The position numbers and the translations under genes are program-made. Of a stretch of DNA of 40,880 nt, positions 9,224-16,992 are shown piece by piece (within the stretch, counting starts at the first letter, position 1; each line of letters starts with the position of its first letter). Below the pieces are notes generated by a model. The model had not been told where the DNA came from and did no database searches. It saw only the letters and a program-made list of their open reading frames with translations. The DNA comes from Syntrophobacterales bacterium (GTDB lineage Bacteria; Desulfobacterota; Desulfobaccia; Desulfobaccales; 0-14-0-80-60-11). Location of the stretch: assembly GCA_023229795.1 (NCBI GenBank), contig JALNYP010000034.1, forward strand, positions 1 through 40,880, given 5' to 3'.

Positions 9224-10155
9224 GCGGTAATTCCCTTGGGAAAAAAGAAGATCGTCAGAATGATGACCAGTCCGTAAACCGCAGAGTGGCCCATGGGGAA
9301 CAAGGGCAGGAGGATGAGCTGTTCCAAAGGATAGAGGATGAACGCTCCCAGGACCGGCCCCAAAACCCTGGTACGGCCGCCGAAGAGACAGAAGACCAGG
9401 GGGAGAATCGACAGATGCAGGTTAAAGACCAGGCCCGGCTCGACCAGACCCAGGATATGGGCATAAAGGCCGCCGGCGATTCCCGCGATATAGGAACTGA
9501 GCATCAGGGCCTTGGCCCTTTCCCGGGTGGCCGCAATGCCGAGCGTGGCCGCGGCGGCTTCGTTTTCGCGCAGGGCCCGCAAGGTCCACCCCCACCTGGA
9601 GCTGAGGCATAGGCGGTGAATCATCACCGCCACCAGCATAACGCCCAACAACAGGTAGTACTGGGCCTTGAGGTTCATGCCGAAATCCACTTCGAAGCCC
9701 CCCAGGGCCAGTTTGGGTAGGGGATCCAGGCCCATTATCCCCATGGAGCCATAAGTGAGGCGGTCCCAATTGTCCACGATGGTTTTGGGAATTTCCATGG
9801 CCGCCAGAGAGGCCAGACCCAGGTAGACGCCTCGGAGCCGCCTGAAACCCCAGCTCCAGAGCACCGCAAACGCGACGCTGGCCAGGGCTCCCAGAGGAAT
9901 GGTGAAGAGGGGCGACCAGTGGTAGTAGTGGTTGAGGAGGGCCGAAGCATAGGCCCCCAGGCCGAAAAAGGCTGCGTGTCCGAGGGAAATGGCCCCGGAG
10001 AGGGCGTAAAGGTTCCAAGCCAGGGCCAGGGTGCCAAAAAGACAGGTCAGGCCCAGCACCTGGTAGAACTGCATCGCCTCCCGAAAAAGGAGAGGCCAGA
10101 CGGCCAGGAGCACGACCCCGGCTGCCGGCAGTAAGGAGGAGTGAAATTTACCCAT
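9193..10155 (-). CDS. livM: Branched-chain amino-acid-type ABC transporter permease LivM
   Basis: A 320-residue integral membrane permease. It has a long run of hydrophobic helices and the family hallmark LYALSGAISLGHAAFFGLGAY near residues 50-70, then the EAA-like stretch LRALRENEAAAATLGI and LGPVLGAFILYPLEQL near the C-terminus. With LivH it forms the translocation channel for substrate delivered by the periplasmic binding protein. It lies 101 bases after livH and overlaps livG. Length and motifs fit the family. Confidence 0.93.
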   Translation of the reverse strand: MGKFHSSLLPAAGVVLLAVWPLLFREAMQFYQVLGLTCLFGTLALAWNLYALSGAISLGHAAFFGLGAYASALLNHYYHWSPLFTIPLGALASVAFAVLWSWGFRRLRGVYLGLASLAAMEIPKTIVDNWDRLTYGSMGIMGLDPLPKLALGGFEVDFGMNLKAQYYLLLGVMLVAVMIHRLCLSSRWGWTLRALRENEAAAATLGIAATRERAKALMLSSYIAGIAGGLYAHILGLVEPGLVFNLHLSILPLVFCLFGGRTRVLGPVLGAFILYPLEQLILLPLFPMGHSAVYGLVIILTIFFFPKGITAWLPTAPKSA

Positions 10156-10256
10156 AAAAAGCCATTCCAGTGAAGTTCAACCAGACCGGCCCCATCTCCT
10201 TGGGGCCGAATCATTTGCTGCCCAGGAAACCTTAATAGCTTAGGTTAAGCCCGGCC

Positions 10257-11120
10257 TCAACGTCCTTTTTTGAAGGAAATACCTTCCGGCCGGAAATAGA
10301 GCAGCAGGAGGAGCAGGATGGCGCTGACCAGTTCCCGCCACCTGCTGCCCAGGGTAAAGACCGCGGCCGACTGGGTAAGGCCCAGGAGCCAGCCCCCCAG
10401 GAGAATAGTCCGGATCCGGCCCAGGCCGGCAAAAATGGTGACCACGATGGCGATCATGGTCGCCTCGATGCCGGCTGCGGGATAGAGGTACATATTTTGG
10501 GCGAAGAGCGGGCCGGCCAGGCCGATGAGCAGGCCCCCCAGGCCGAAGGCGGCCAGGGTTATCCGGTGGACATTGATCCCGGCCATCTGGGCCGCCTCCC
10601 GGTCCTGGATGGTGGCCCGCAGGGCCTTGCCCAGAAAGGTGCGCTGCAGCACCAAATGAACTGCCCCGGTGACCAGGAGCGCCAGGATAATGAGCATCCC
10701 TTGAACCATCGGAAAGGAAAAGCCCAAGCCGGGGAAAGCCACCACAGGCCAATCTAACTGCATCAGGCGGTAATCGGCGGAAAACCAGGCCAGGAGAAGA
10801 TTTTGCAGCAGCAAAGCCAAACCCAGGGTCACCATCAGGGTATTCAAACCGTAAGGTTCCGGCAGCCCCCGGAGCAGGTAGTGCAGGGGAATCGTCAGCC
10901 ACAGCAGAACGAAGGCGCAGATGGGCAGGATCCAGATGAAGGGAACCTGGAAAAACTGCCACAACACAAAGGCGAGATAACCGGAAAGCAGGATCATCTC
11001 GCCGTGGGCCAGATTGAAAGCCCGGGTGATGCCGCAGATCAGCGAAAAACCCAGGGCTATGAGGGCGTAGAAAGAGCCCAGAGAAAAACCGGTGAAAATA
11101 ATGGGGGCCCAAACCCACAT
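10257..11120 (-). CDS. livH: Branched-chain amino-acid-type ABC transporter permease LivH
   Basis: A 287-residue integral membrane permease. The N-terminus contains GSFYALIALGFSLICGITRAFNLAHGEM (read in two parts, residues about 15-42), the LivH family hallmark. The cytoplasmic loop LRATIQDREAAQMAGINVHR corresponds to the ATPase-docking loop. A GGAG lies 11 bases upstream of the ATG at 11120. It follows the binding-protein gene by 112 bases and pairs with LivM. Confidence 0.93.
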   Translation of the reverse strand: MWVWAPIIFTGFSLGSFYALIALGFSLICGITRAFNLAHGEMILLSGYLAFVLWQFFQVPFIWILPICAFVLLWLTIPLHYLLRGLPEPYGLNTLMVTLGLALLLQNLLLAWFSADYRLMQLDWPVVAFPGLGFSFPMVQGMLIILALLVTGAVHLVLQRTFLGKALRATIQDREAAQMAGINVHRITLAAFGLGGLLIGLAGPLFAQNMYLYPAAGIEATMIAIVVTIFAGLGRIRTILLGGWLLGLTQSAAVFTLGSRWRELVSAILLLLLLYFRPEGISFKKGR

Positions 11121-11232
11121 AGTGACAAGCTCCTCGCGATGGCGGCCAACATCTCGGGCGGGAAAAGTCGAGGGACGGAAAAGCCAGGGGTAACAGCCGA
11201 AAGGGTGCCTTTGGCCCTCAATAATCCCCGCC

Positions 11233-12447
11233 TCAGCGCGGCGCCAGACTGAAATCCACCTGGCCCGTGGCCCGTTCGGGGGGATACACCACTACCAGCC
11301 GCTGTTTTTGAATCTGCACGATTACGTGCTGATAATGCTGGGGATCGCCATGTTTATCAAAAGTCAGCCTCTCCATGGGCAATTGGAGGTCAAGTTTGGC
11401 CAGGGCCTGGCTGACAGCCTCCCCGGTGGGTTGGCCTCCTGCCTTAAGAACCATCTCGATGGCGGCCAACAGAGCTTGGGCGGAAGTGTAACCGTGCATG
11501 GTGGTGGTGTTGGGCTCTTTATGGAATTTTTGCCGAAACCCGGCCACGAAGGACTGGGACGCCGATTCGGTCCCGGGCTGAGTGATGCCGGGGTTCCAGG
11601 CGCAGGTGCCGAACAGCCCCTCGGAGGCCTGCCCCACTTCGTCGATAAAACTCTGGTACGCCACCCCCCAAGGGGCAATAAAGGCCTTCAGGCCCAGGGG
11701 CCTCTCTCGCAACTGACGGACCAGGATCAGATTGTCCGCATAGAAGCCGCCGCTGATCAGCGCCTCAACCCGGGCCGGAGGCAGCTTGAGGAGAAATACG
11801 GAAAAATCCGGCCAACCCGGGCGAAACTTTTCCAGGAGAACGGTGTCGGCCCCCATCTGGCGCAGATTGGCCCGGACGCGGTCGGCAAATTCAGTGGCCC
11901 CCGGAGAGGCGGCGTGGAGCACGCCCACCCGTTGGGTCTTTAATGTTTGGGTGAGAAACCGGCACAAAGGCTGAACGATGCCTTCCAGGCGGGAAACGCG
12001 AAAGAAGTAGGGATTTTTGTTCTCCGTCAGAGCCTGCTGGAGGCTGGCCGAAGCTACATAGGGGACCCGCTGCCTGGCGGCCTGCTGGCTGATGGGCCCC
12101 ACCAGCGCATCCACGTAGCCGCCCACCAACCCGGTAACCTTGCCCCGGAAGATCAAGTCCTGAGCCTGGTTGACCGCCACGTCCGGTTTGCTCTGGTCAT
12201 CCCGGCTGAGAAGTTCCACCGGGTGTCCTGCCACGCCGCCCCGGGCATTGGCTTCCTCCACCGCATAAAGGATGCCCTGGTGGATTTCCAGGCCGTGTTT
12301 AGCCAGATTGCCGGAAAGAGGATCAATTTCTCCCAGGCGGATTTCCTGAGCCGCCCGGAGCGGCAGAACAGGCCGGCAGAAGAGAACGGCCAGGAGGCAG
12401 GCAATGAAGCAGGCCCAGGCGGCCGGCCGGGATAGGTGAGGCTGCAT
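11233..12447 (-). CDS. livK: Periplasmic substrate-binding protein of the LivK/Peripla_BP_6 family
   Basis: A 404-residue type I periplasmic binding protein. Residues 1-33 form a Sec signal peptide with a hydrophobic core ending near LRAAQ. The mature part begins IRLGEIDPLSGNLAKHG, followed by VEEANARGG and PVELLSRDDQSKPDVAV, the usual start of Peripla_BP_6 domains, and VGGYVDALVGPISQQAA. It captures the solute and delivers it to LivHM. The natural ligand could be Leu/Ile/Val, an amide or urea; the sequence alone does not decide. It is the first gene of the minus-strand operon. The ribosome site is weak and I see no convincing promoter, only a poor TTGGAT/TATATG pair at 12521-12547. Confidence 0.9.
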   Translation of the reverse strand: MQPHLSRPAAWACFIACLLAVLFCRPVLPLRAAQEIRLGEIDPLSGNLAKHGLEIHQGILYAVEEANARGGVAGHPVELLSRDDQSKPDVAVNQAQDLIFRGKVTGLVGGYVDALVGPISQQAARQRVPYVASASLQQALTENKNPYFFRVSRLEGIVQPLCRFLTQTLKTQRVGVLHAASPGATEFADRVRANLRQMGADTVLLEKFRPGWPDFSVFLLKLPPARVEALISGGFYADNLILVRQLRERPLGLKAFIAPWGVAYQSFIDEVGQASEGLFGTCAWNPGITQPGTESASQSFVAGFRQKFHKEPNTTTMHGYTSAQALLAAIEMVLKAGGQPTGEAVSQALAKLDLQLPMERLTFDKHGDPQHYQHVIVQIQKQRLVVVYPPERATGQVDFSLAPR

Positions 12448-12743
12448 AGATCGGTGTCCGTTGACCGGCCTGGGTTATTGGCGGGCTGTCAGCTTGCGCC
12501 TGGGCCGGATCACTTTTCAGCATATAACTAGATGCAAGACTATCCAAAAGAATTTTGCATGAACCCGTCGGTTTGGCTCAAATCTCAGAACTGTCCGGGC
12601 TCAGGAAATGATATTGTCTGGCCGGGAAAAGACGCAGCGAGGGAGCTTGAGACCGACTGGTCTACCTCTAACGGCGGCAACCCCAAATAAAAATAATTCT
12701 GAAGGCGAAATTTAAATTAACCTATGTGCAATTCAGGGTTCTC

Positions 12744-12752
12744 TGGTATAAT
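12744..12752 (+). promoter_or_regulatory. Extended -10 promoter for the NifX/ATPase cluster
   Basis: TGGTATAAT at 12744-12752 is a perfect TATAAT with the extended TGn element; there is no good -35. It lies in the 387-base gap between the divergent livK and the NifX-like gene and about 90 bases before the first start codon. The rest of this gap shows no gene that I can support. Confidence 0.6.
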
Positions 12753-12843
12753 AATTCGCAGGCTGCCCGAGATCAGCTTTCCCTGTGGGGCAGCGCCTTC
12801 TTAGGCAAGCTCGATTAATTAATGAAGAGTAAAGGTGTTAAGC

Positions 12844-13206
12844 ATGAACAAGATTGCCGTGACTAGTGAAGGTCCCTCGCTGGACGATCAGGTCGACCCG
12901 CGCTTCGGCCGGGCCGCCGGGTTCGTCGTTGTGGACCTGGAAACCATGGATACCCAATATATTGATAACGGCCAGTCCCAGGTGATGGCTCAGGGGGCCG
13001 GCATTCAGGCCGCGGAGTTGATTGCCCGGGCCGGGGTGAGCTTTCTGCTCACCGGCTATGTCGGTCCCAAAGCTTTTCAGGCCCTGTCTGCCGCGGGCAT
13101 CAAGGTGGGGCAGAACCTGGAGGGGTTGACCGTACGCGACGCAGTGGCGCGGTTCAAGAGCGACCAGGTCGAGATCGCGCAGGCAGCCAACCGGACCGGA
13201 CGATGA
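12844..13206 (+). CDS. NifX/NifB-C-terminal-like (PF02579 type) iron-molybdenum cofactor-binding protein
   Basis: A 120-residue small cytoplasmic protein of the dinitrogenase iron-molybdenum cofactor biosynthesis family, which binds Fe-Mo-S or Mo-Cu-S clusters. Landmarks are IAVTSEGPSLDDQVDPRFGR at the N-terminus and the central LTGYVGPKAFQALSAAGI. I start at ATG 12844 because AAAGGTG lies just upstream; the GTG nine bases earlier would add three residues. Its stop overlaps the next start in ATGA, so translation is coupled to the ATPase. Relatives include the orange protein ORP of Desulfovibrio and many uncharacterised proteins of anaerobes. No nitrogenase structural genes are in the window, so a role in nitrogen fixation is not implied. 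Confidence 0.85.
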   Translation: MNKIAVTSEGPSLDDQVDPRFGRAAGFVVVDLETMDTQYIDNGQSQVMAQGAGIQAAELIARAGVSFLLTGYVGPKAFQALSAAGIKVGQNLEGLTVRDAVARFKSDQVEIAQAANRTGR

Positions 13207-14084
13207 TTGTTGCCGTGGCAAGCGGCAAGGGCGGCACCGGTAAAACCACGGTCACCGCTTCCCTGGCCGCGGTTTGGGACGGACCGGTGTGGGCCGTGGA
13301 CCTGGATGTGGAAGAGCCCAACCTGGATCTCTTTCTCCACCCGGCCATTCAGGGAAGCGAAAAGGCCCAGATGACGGTGCCGGCGGTGGAGGAAGCCAAA
13401 TGCACTTACTGCGGCGCCTGCTCCGAGTTGTGCCAGTTCAAGGCCATTAGCGTCTTCAACCAGGTGATTTTGACCTTTCCCGAGATGTGTCACGGCTGTG
13501 GCGGCTGCATGGCCGTATGTCCCGAAAAGGCCATTTCTCCAGGCCGGCGGGAGCTGGGTGAAATCAACTGGGGGGTTGCTGGCGGCGTGGGGTTTCTCGC
13601 CGGCCGGCTGCGCGTCGGCGAAGCCATGAGTCCTCCCCTGATGCGCCTGGTAAAGGCCAGACTGGAACAAATGCTGGCTGCAACCGGCGGGGATGCCATC
13701 ATCGACGCGCCGCCGGGAGTGAGCTGCCCCGCGGTCAATGCGGTGATGGACAGTGATGTGATTCTTCTCGTCACCGAGCCCACCCCCTTCGGCGTCTATG
13801 ACTTTAAGCTCGCCTGGGAAGCCTTTACCCCCTTGGGAAAACCCATGGGGGCGGTGATCAATCGCTCCGGACTGGGCACCGATGCCATTTACCGGTTCTG
13901 CCGGGAAAAGGGGCTGCCGATTTTGGCCGAGATTCCTTACGACCGGGCCATCGCCGAGGCCTACTCTCGCGGCCGGATCATTGCAGACGTCAGCCCTGGG
14001 TTGAAGGGGACCTTTGTCACTCTGAAGGATAAAATTCGCGGCCTGGCGCCACCCAGCCGTTCCCGAGAGGCCGCGCATGCGTGA
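13203..14084 (+). CDS. MinD/Mrp-superfamily P-loop ATPase with inserted 2x[4Fe-4S] ferredoxin domain (first copy)
   Basis: 293 residues. The deviant Walker A motif SGKGGTGKTT (7-16) and VDLDVEEPN (32-40) mark the MinD/Mrp/CooC family of dimeric ATPases. A bacterial ferredoxin-type domain is inserted: Cys67, 70, 73, 77 (CTYCGACSELC) and Cys96, 99, 102, 106 (CHGCGGCMAVC), enough for two [4Fe-4S] clusters. IIDAPPG near residue 165 is the switch II region. Proteins of this type sit next to orange protein (DVU2103/DVU2104 in Desulfovibrio vulgaris), where they are thought to be involved in cluster insertion or complex formation. The start overlaps the preceding stop as ATGA; the stop overlaps the next start by 8 bases. 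Confidence 0.9.
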   Translation: MIVAVASGKGGTGKTTVTASLAAVWDGPVWAVDLDVEEPNLDLFLHPAIQGSEKAQMTVPAVEEAKCTYCGACSELCQFKAISVFNQVILTFPEMCHGCGGCMAVCPEKAISPGRRELGEINWGVAGGVGFLAGRLRVGEAMSPPLMRLVKARLEQMLAATGGDAIIDAPPGVSCPAVNAVMDSDVILLVTEPTPFGVYDFKLAWEAFTPLGKPMGAVINRSGLGTDAIYRFCREKGLPILAEIPYDRAIAEAYSRGRIIADVSPGLKGTFVTLKDKIRGLAPPSRSREAAHA

Positions 14085-14955
14085 GATCATTATCATCAGC
14101 GGCAAGGGCGGCACGGGCAAGACCTCACTGACCGGGGCCTTCGCCCATCTGGCCAGTGACAAGGTCATCTGCGATCTGGACGTGGACGCCCCGGATCTGC
14201 ACCTGCTACTGCAGCCGACAAAAGAACGCTTAGAGCAATTCTACTCGGGGCATGAGGCCCGGATCGATGGCGAAAAATGCGATGGCTGCGGTTTATGTGC
14301 CTCCCTATGCCAGTATGGGGCGATCCGGGAGAATGGCGCAGGTTTTGCGGTTGATCCCCGGCGCTGCGAGGGCTGCAAGGTCTGCGTCGCATTCTGCCCG
14401 GCTGCGGCCATTGAGTTCCCCGAGAAGCATTGCGGCCAATGGTACGTCTCAGCCACCCGCTTCGGCCCTTTGGTCCATGCGCAGCTTTTTCCGGGCGCCG
14501 AGAACTCAGGAAGGCTGGTGATGGTCCTTAAACAACAGGCTCGCGAACTGGCCAAAGCCCGGGGCGCCGATCTGGTGTTGTGCGACGGTGCGCCTGGCAT
14601 CGGCTGTCCGGTGATCAGCTCGCTGTCGGGGGCGCACCTGGCCGTGGCGGTCACGGAGCCCACGCCCTCGGGGCGGCACGACCTGGAGCGGGTTGCGGCT
14701 CTGTGCCGGCACTTTCAGACGGCCTTGGCGGTCATCATCAACAAATATGACCTCAATCCGGACGAGACCGCCCGGATCGTAGTCTTTTGCCAGGACGAGA
14801 GTTATCCGGTGCTGGCGCGGCTGCCCCACGACCCCCTGGTTACTAAAGCTATGATCCAGGGGTTGGTGGTGACAGAACTGCCCGAGTCGGATTTTAGCCG
14901 TGAACTGAGGCAGGCCTGGAGCCGGATCGAGGCCCTGGCCGGCCTGGGCCGGTAA
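14077..14955 (+). CDS. MinD/Mrp-superfamily P-loop ATPase with inserted 2x[4Fe-4S] ferredoxin domain (second copy)
   Basis: 292 residues and a clear paralogue of the previous gene. It has SGKGGTGKTS (8-17), CDLDVDAPDLHLLL (32-45), and ferredoxin cysteines at 68, 71, 74, 78 (CDGCGLCASLC) and 97, 100, 103, 107 (CEGCKVCVAFC). CDGAPGIGCP corresponds to the switch II region, followed by VTEPTPSGRHDL. Paired adjacent paralogues of this type usually work together, probably as a heterodimer, in handling metal-sulphur clusters. The pair and the flanking NifX-like genes form one translationally coupled block. No signal peptide; cytoplasmic. Confidence 0.9.
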   Translation: MREIIIISGKGGTGKTSLTGAFAHLASDKVICDLDVDAPDLHLLLQPTKERLEQFYSGHEARIDGEKCDGCGLCASLCQYGAIRENGAGFAVDPRRCEGCKVCVAFCPAAAIEFPEKHCGQWYVSATRFGPLVHAQLFPGAENSGRLVMVLKQQARELAKARGADLVLCDGAPGIGCPVISSLSGAHLAVAVTEPTPSGRHDLERVAALCRHFQTALAVIINKYDLNPDETARIVVFCQDESYPVLARLPHDPLVTKAMIQGLVVTELPESDFSRELRQAWSRIEALAGLGR

Positions 14956-15073
14956 GGCCGCGGCAAGAGAAGGTTTTACTGCCTGGCGGAAGCAAATTAA
15001 GCCTGAAGATCTGCTGACGCCGGGAGTTGCAGCAAATCAGGATACAATTAAAAGCACTTTAAGGAGAATATCA

Positions 15074-15460
15074 ATGCAGAGTACAATTGTTGCCATTCCC
15101 TCCACCCATCCTGGGGGACTCGAGGCCCCGCTGGGGGCGCATTTCGGCCACTGTGACCTCTACACCCTGGTCAAGATCGCCGAAGGCAAAGTTCTGGAGG
15201 TCACCACCTTGCCCAACGTGCCGCACCAGCAGGGCGGCTGCATGGCCCCGGTCAATCACCTGGCCCAAAACGGCGTGCAGGTCCTTATTGCCGGCGGCAT
15301 GGGCATGCGGCCGCTCATGGGGTTCCAGCAGGTGGGAATCCAGGTCCTGTTCGGTAACGGCGCTCAAACCGTCGGAGCAGCGGTGGAGGGTCTCTTGAAA
15401 GGTCAGTTGCCGCAGTTTAGCACCGACTTCACCTGCGGCGGCGGTGGCGGCGCGCACTAA
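15074..15460 (+). CDS. Second NifX/ORP-like iron-molybdenum cofactor-binding protein
   Basis: A 128-residue PF02579-type protein. It contains LEAPLGAHFGHCDLYTLV near the N-terminus, PHQQGGCMAPVNHLAQNGV, IAGGMGMRPLMGFQQVGI and a Cys-Gly tail FTCGGGGGAH. The HQQGGCMAPV and Gly-Gly-Met segments are typical for the orange-protein-like branch. A strong ribosome site (AAGGAG) precedes the ATG at 15074, and a 118-base gap separates it from the ATPases. It likely binds a metal-sulphur cofactor and acts with the upstream ATPases and the downstream scaffold. Which cluster it carries is unknown. Confidence 0.85.
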   Translation: MQSTIVAIPSTHPGGLEAPLGAHFGHCDLYTLVKIAEGKVLEVTTLPNVPHQQGGCMAPVNHLAQNGVQVLIAGGMGMRPLMGFQQVGIQVLFGNGAQTVGAAVEGLLKGQLPQFSTDFTCGGGGGAH

Positions 15461-15494
15461 ATGGGAAGAGTCTGGTCATCGGGAGGAGAAACAC

Positions 15495-15914
15495 GTGTTT
15501 GATGGCGATCTTCCCTTGCCGGGTGAAGTGGGAGAACAATTCTTCCGCGTGGCCCGATATCCCAAAAACCTCGGTTCGCTCGACAATCCCAGTGGACAAG
15601 GGACCGCGCTGGGAAAATGCGGGGATTCCATAGAGGTATCCCTCAAGATCGAGTCCGGCGCCATTGCTGATATCAAAGTGCTCCCGCACGGCTGCCTTTA
15701 CACGCTGGTCTGCGCCAGCGCCATGAGCGAACTGGCCAAGGGGCTGAACCTGGATCAGGCGCTGGAGTTAGAGCCGCACCATGTGGCAGCCGCCCTGGGA
15801 GGTCTTCCCGAAGACCACCTGCACTGCGCCCGACTGGCGGTCAATACCTTGGGAGAGGCCATTGCCGATTACTACCGGAGGGCTTCTCTCCCGGGTTCAA
15901 GCGGTTCTGCTTAA
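15495..15914 (+). CDS. NifU-like iron-sulphur cluster assembly scaffold (N-terminal domain type)
   Basis: 139 residues from a GTG start at 15495, chosen because GGGAGGAGAA lies directly upstream; an ATG at 15444 in the same frame would add 17 residues but has no good ribosome site and overlaps the previous gene. Three scaffold cysteines can be seen: Cys42 (GKCGDSIEV), Cys67 (PHGCLYT) and Cys111 (HLHCARLAVNTL), as in NifU/IscU N-terminal domains. An extra Cys73 is present. The protein lacks the ferredoxin and C-terminal thioredoxin-like domains of full NifU. Its position behind the NifX-like and ATPase genes suggests that it supplies Fe-S clusters to them. Confidence 0.8.
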   Translation: MFDGDLPLPGEVGEQFFRVARYPKNLGSLDNPSGQGTALGKCGDSIEVSLKIESGAIADIKVLPHGCLYTLVCASAMSELAKGLNLDQALELEPHHVAAALGGLPEDHLHCARLAVNTLGEAIADYYRRASLPGSSGSA

Positions 15915-15930
15915 AACCAACCAAAACGCG

Positions 15931-15960
15931 GAGTTCGGAGCCCGGTTGGGCTCCGAACTC
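15931..15960 (+). terminator. Strong 13-bp hairpin with tetraloop between NifU-like and receiver genes
   Basis: GAGTTCGGAGCCC (15931-15943) and GGGCTCCGAACTC (15948-15960) form a perfect 13-bp stem around GGTT, 16 bases after the NifU-like stop. Only a weak T-containing tail (TGTCTT) follows, so it may attenuate rather than fully stop transcription, or protect the upstream mRNA. Confidence 0.55.
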
Positions 15961-15981
15961 TGTCTTCGCTAAGAGGTGGCT

Positions 15982-16356
15982 ATGCTGCACATCGTTCTCG
16001 CCAGCGCTCGACCTAAAGCCATGCAGGCCTTCGCCGCAGCTTTGTCGTCAGACCAGGAGGTAAAGCTCGAAAACGTTGTCTCCGGCGCCGAGGCCCTGGA
16101 AGCCGTGCGCACCACTGCCCCCCATCTCGTGATTATCGACGCCGACCTGCCGGACACCGCGCCTCTGGATCTCGTCCAAAAGCTGCTCATGGTTAATGCC
16201 CTGGTGAATACCGCGGTGGTCAGTCCGCTTTCCGAGGAGGAGTTCCATGAGGCGAGCGAAGGCCTCGGGATTCTTAGCGGGCTGCCGACTGAGCCCGGTA
16301 GGAGCGATGCCGAAGGGTTGCTGCGCAAGCTAAGAGCAGTGCTCGGGGTTGGCTGA
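15982..16356 (+). CDS. Degenerate response-regulator receiver-domain protein
   Basis: A 124-residue single-domain protein with the CheY-like alternation of beta strands and helices. LVIIDADLPDTAPLDLV carries an Asp (53) in the phospho-acceptor position. The acidic pair normally found after beta-1 is missing (LHIVLASARPK), and the conserved Lys at the end of beta-5 is also absent (ILSGLPTEP). It is therefore probably a pseudo-receiver that does not use the normal Mg2+-phosphorylation chemistry. I use ATG 15982; the GTG at 15976 would add two residues. It follows the NifU-like gene after the hairpin and closes the plus-strand cluster. Partner unknown. Confidence 0.65.
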   Translation: MLHIVLASARPKAMQAFAAALSSDQEVKLENVVSGAEALEAVRTTAPHLVIIDADLPDTAPLDLVQKLLMVNALVNTAVVSPLSEEEFHEASEGLGILSGLPTEPGRSDAEGLLRKLRAVLGVG

Positions 16357-16378
16357 TTTTAAATCGGTGCATCGACTA

Positions 16379-16442
16379 GCGTGGGGGAATCAACCCCCAC
16401 GCCCTCACAGAGCCGTACTGAACCTCACGGCTCATACGGCTC
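16379..16442 (-). ncRNA. Degenerate group II intron 3' end (domains V and VI)
   Basis: On the minus strand, 16442-16410 reads as a domain V: GAGCCGTAT, upper stem GAGCC, GTGA tetraloop, GGTTC, then AGTACGGCTC. This keeps the AGC triad, a GNRA loop and the lower stem, but the usual two-base bulge is reduced to one. It is followed by TGTGAGG and a 9-bp hairpin GCGTGGGGG / CCCCCACGC (16402-16379) in the position of domain VI. This order is typical of the 3' end of bacterial group II introns. No reverse transcriptase frame is present, so it is a remnant. The exact 3' boundary is not resolved. Confidence 0.6.
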
Positions 16443-16473
16443 CGGTCGATCCAATGCCATTATCCGGGTTCCA

Positions 16474-16917
16474 TTATGCCGATGTGGCACCCTTACGTCT
16501 GCCGGCCAGAGTTCCCAAACCCCTTTCTTTAGCCAACTTACTGCGGGCCTCAGAATAGTTTTTGCAGACCAGCGGGAATTTTTTGGGGTCGAGGCCAAAC
16601 CGCTGGTAATATTCTTTGGGTGCCAGCCCATGAGCTTTAAGCAGGTGTTTTTTCAAAGTCTTCAGCTTTTTGCCGCATTCCAGACAGACGACGTATTTCG
16701 CCTTCACGATATCCTTCAAAGGGATCGGTGGCTGTTTTGCTATTCCAGGTTCGGCCTGGGCTTCGACCGGTTCGATTAATATTACCCCGCCTTCCAGAGA
16801 AGAGAGCACATTGTAAAGTTCTTTTATCTCCTCCACCAACTGCTCTGAAGTCAGTTCGCTCATAGAGGCGTGGGAAATTACGATTTCGGCAGTTAATTTC
16901 AGGATCTCGCTGCTCAT
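16474..16917 (-). CDS. mucR: MucR/Ros-family zinc-finger transcriptional regulator
   Basis: 147 residues. The Ros/MucR zinc finger is formed by Cys78, Cys81, His91 and His96 (CLECGKKLKTLKKHLLKAH), followed by the family core GLAPKEYYQRFGLDPKKFPLV and SEARSKLAKERGLG. The N-terminal helix pair (SSEILKLTAEIVISHASMS) is the oligomerisation region of MucR. The family consists of DNA-binding repressors and nucleoid-associated regulators of surface and exopolysaccharide genes. The start at 16917 has GGAG 8 bases upstream; a longer frame to 16992 is not supported. The last codons (AGRRKGATSA) end only 31 bases before the intron remnant and may come from it. Confidence 0.88.
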   Translation of the reverse strand: MSSEILKLTAEIVISHASMSELTSEQLVEEIKELYNVLSSLEGGVILIEPVEAQAEPGIAKQPPIPLKDIVKAKYVVCLECGKKLKTLKKHLLKAHGLAPKEYYQRFGLDPKKFPLVCKNYSEARSKLAKERGLGTLAGRRKGATSA

Positions 16918-16992
16918 GGGGATCGCTCCATTTTGAGTGAATAGGTAAATACCGAAGCCGCTCTTTAACCTCAAGCTCCGCAATGAACACAA

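Noticed and set aside
13077..14168. Open frame of 363 codons on the minus strand opposite the ferredoxin-ATPase genes
   Set aside because: The plus strand carries clear conserved motifs and coupled starts; the antisense frame is a shadow of GC-rich coding DNA.
12844..15914. Nitrogen-fixation island
   Set aside because: NifX- and NifU-like proteins are present but no nifH, D, K, E or full nifB; the set fits an orange-protein-type cluster better.
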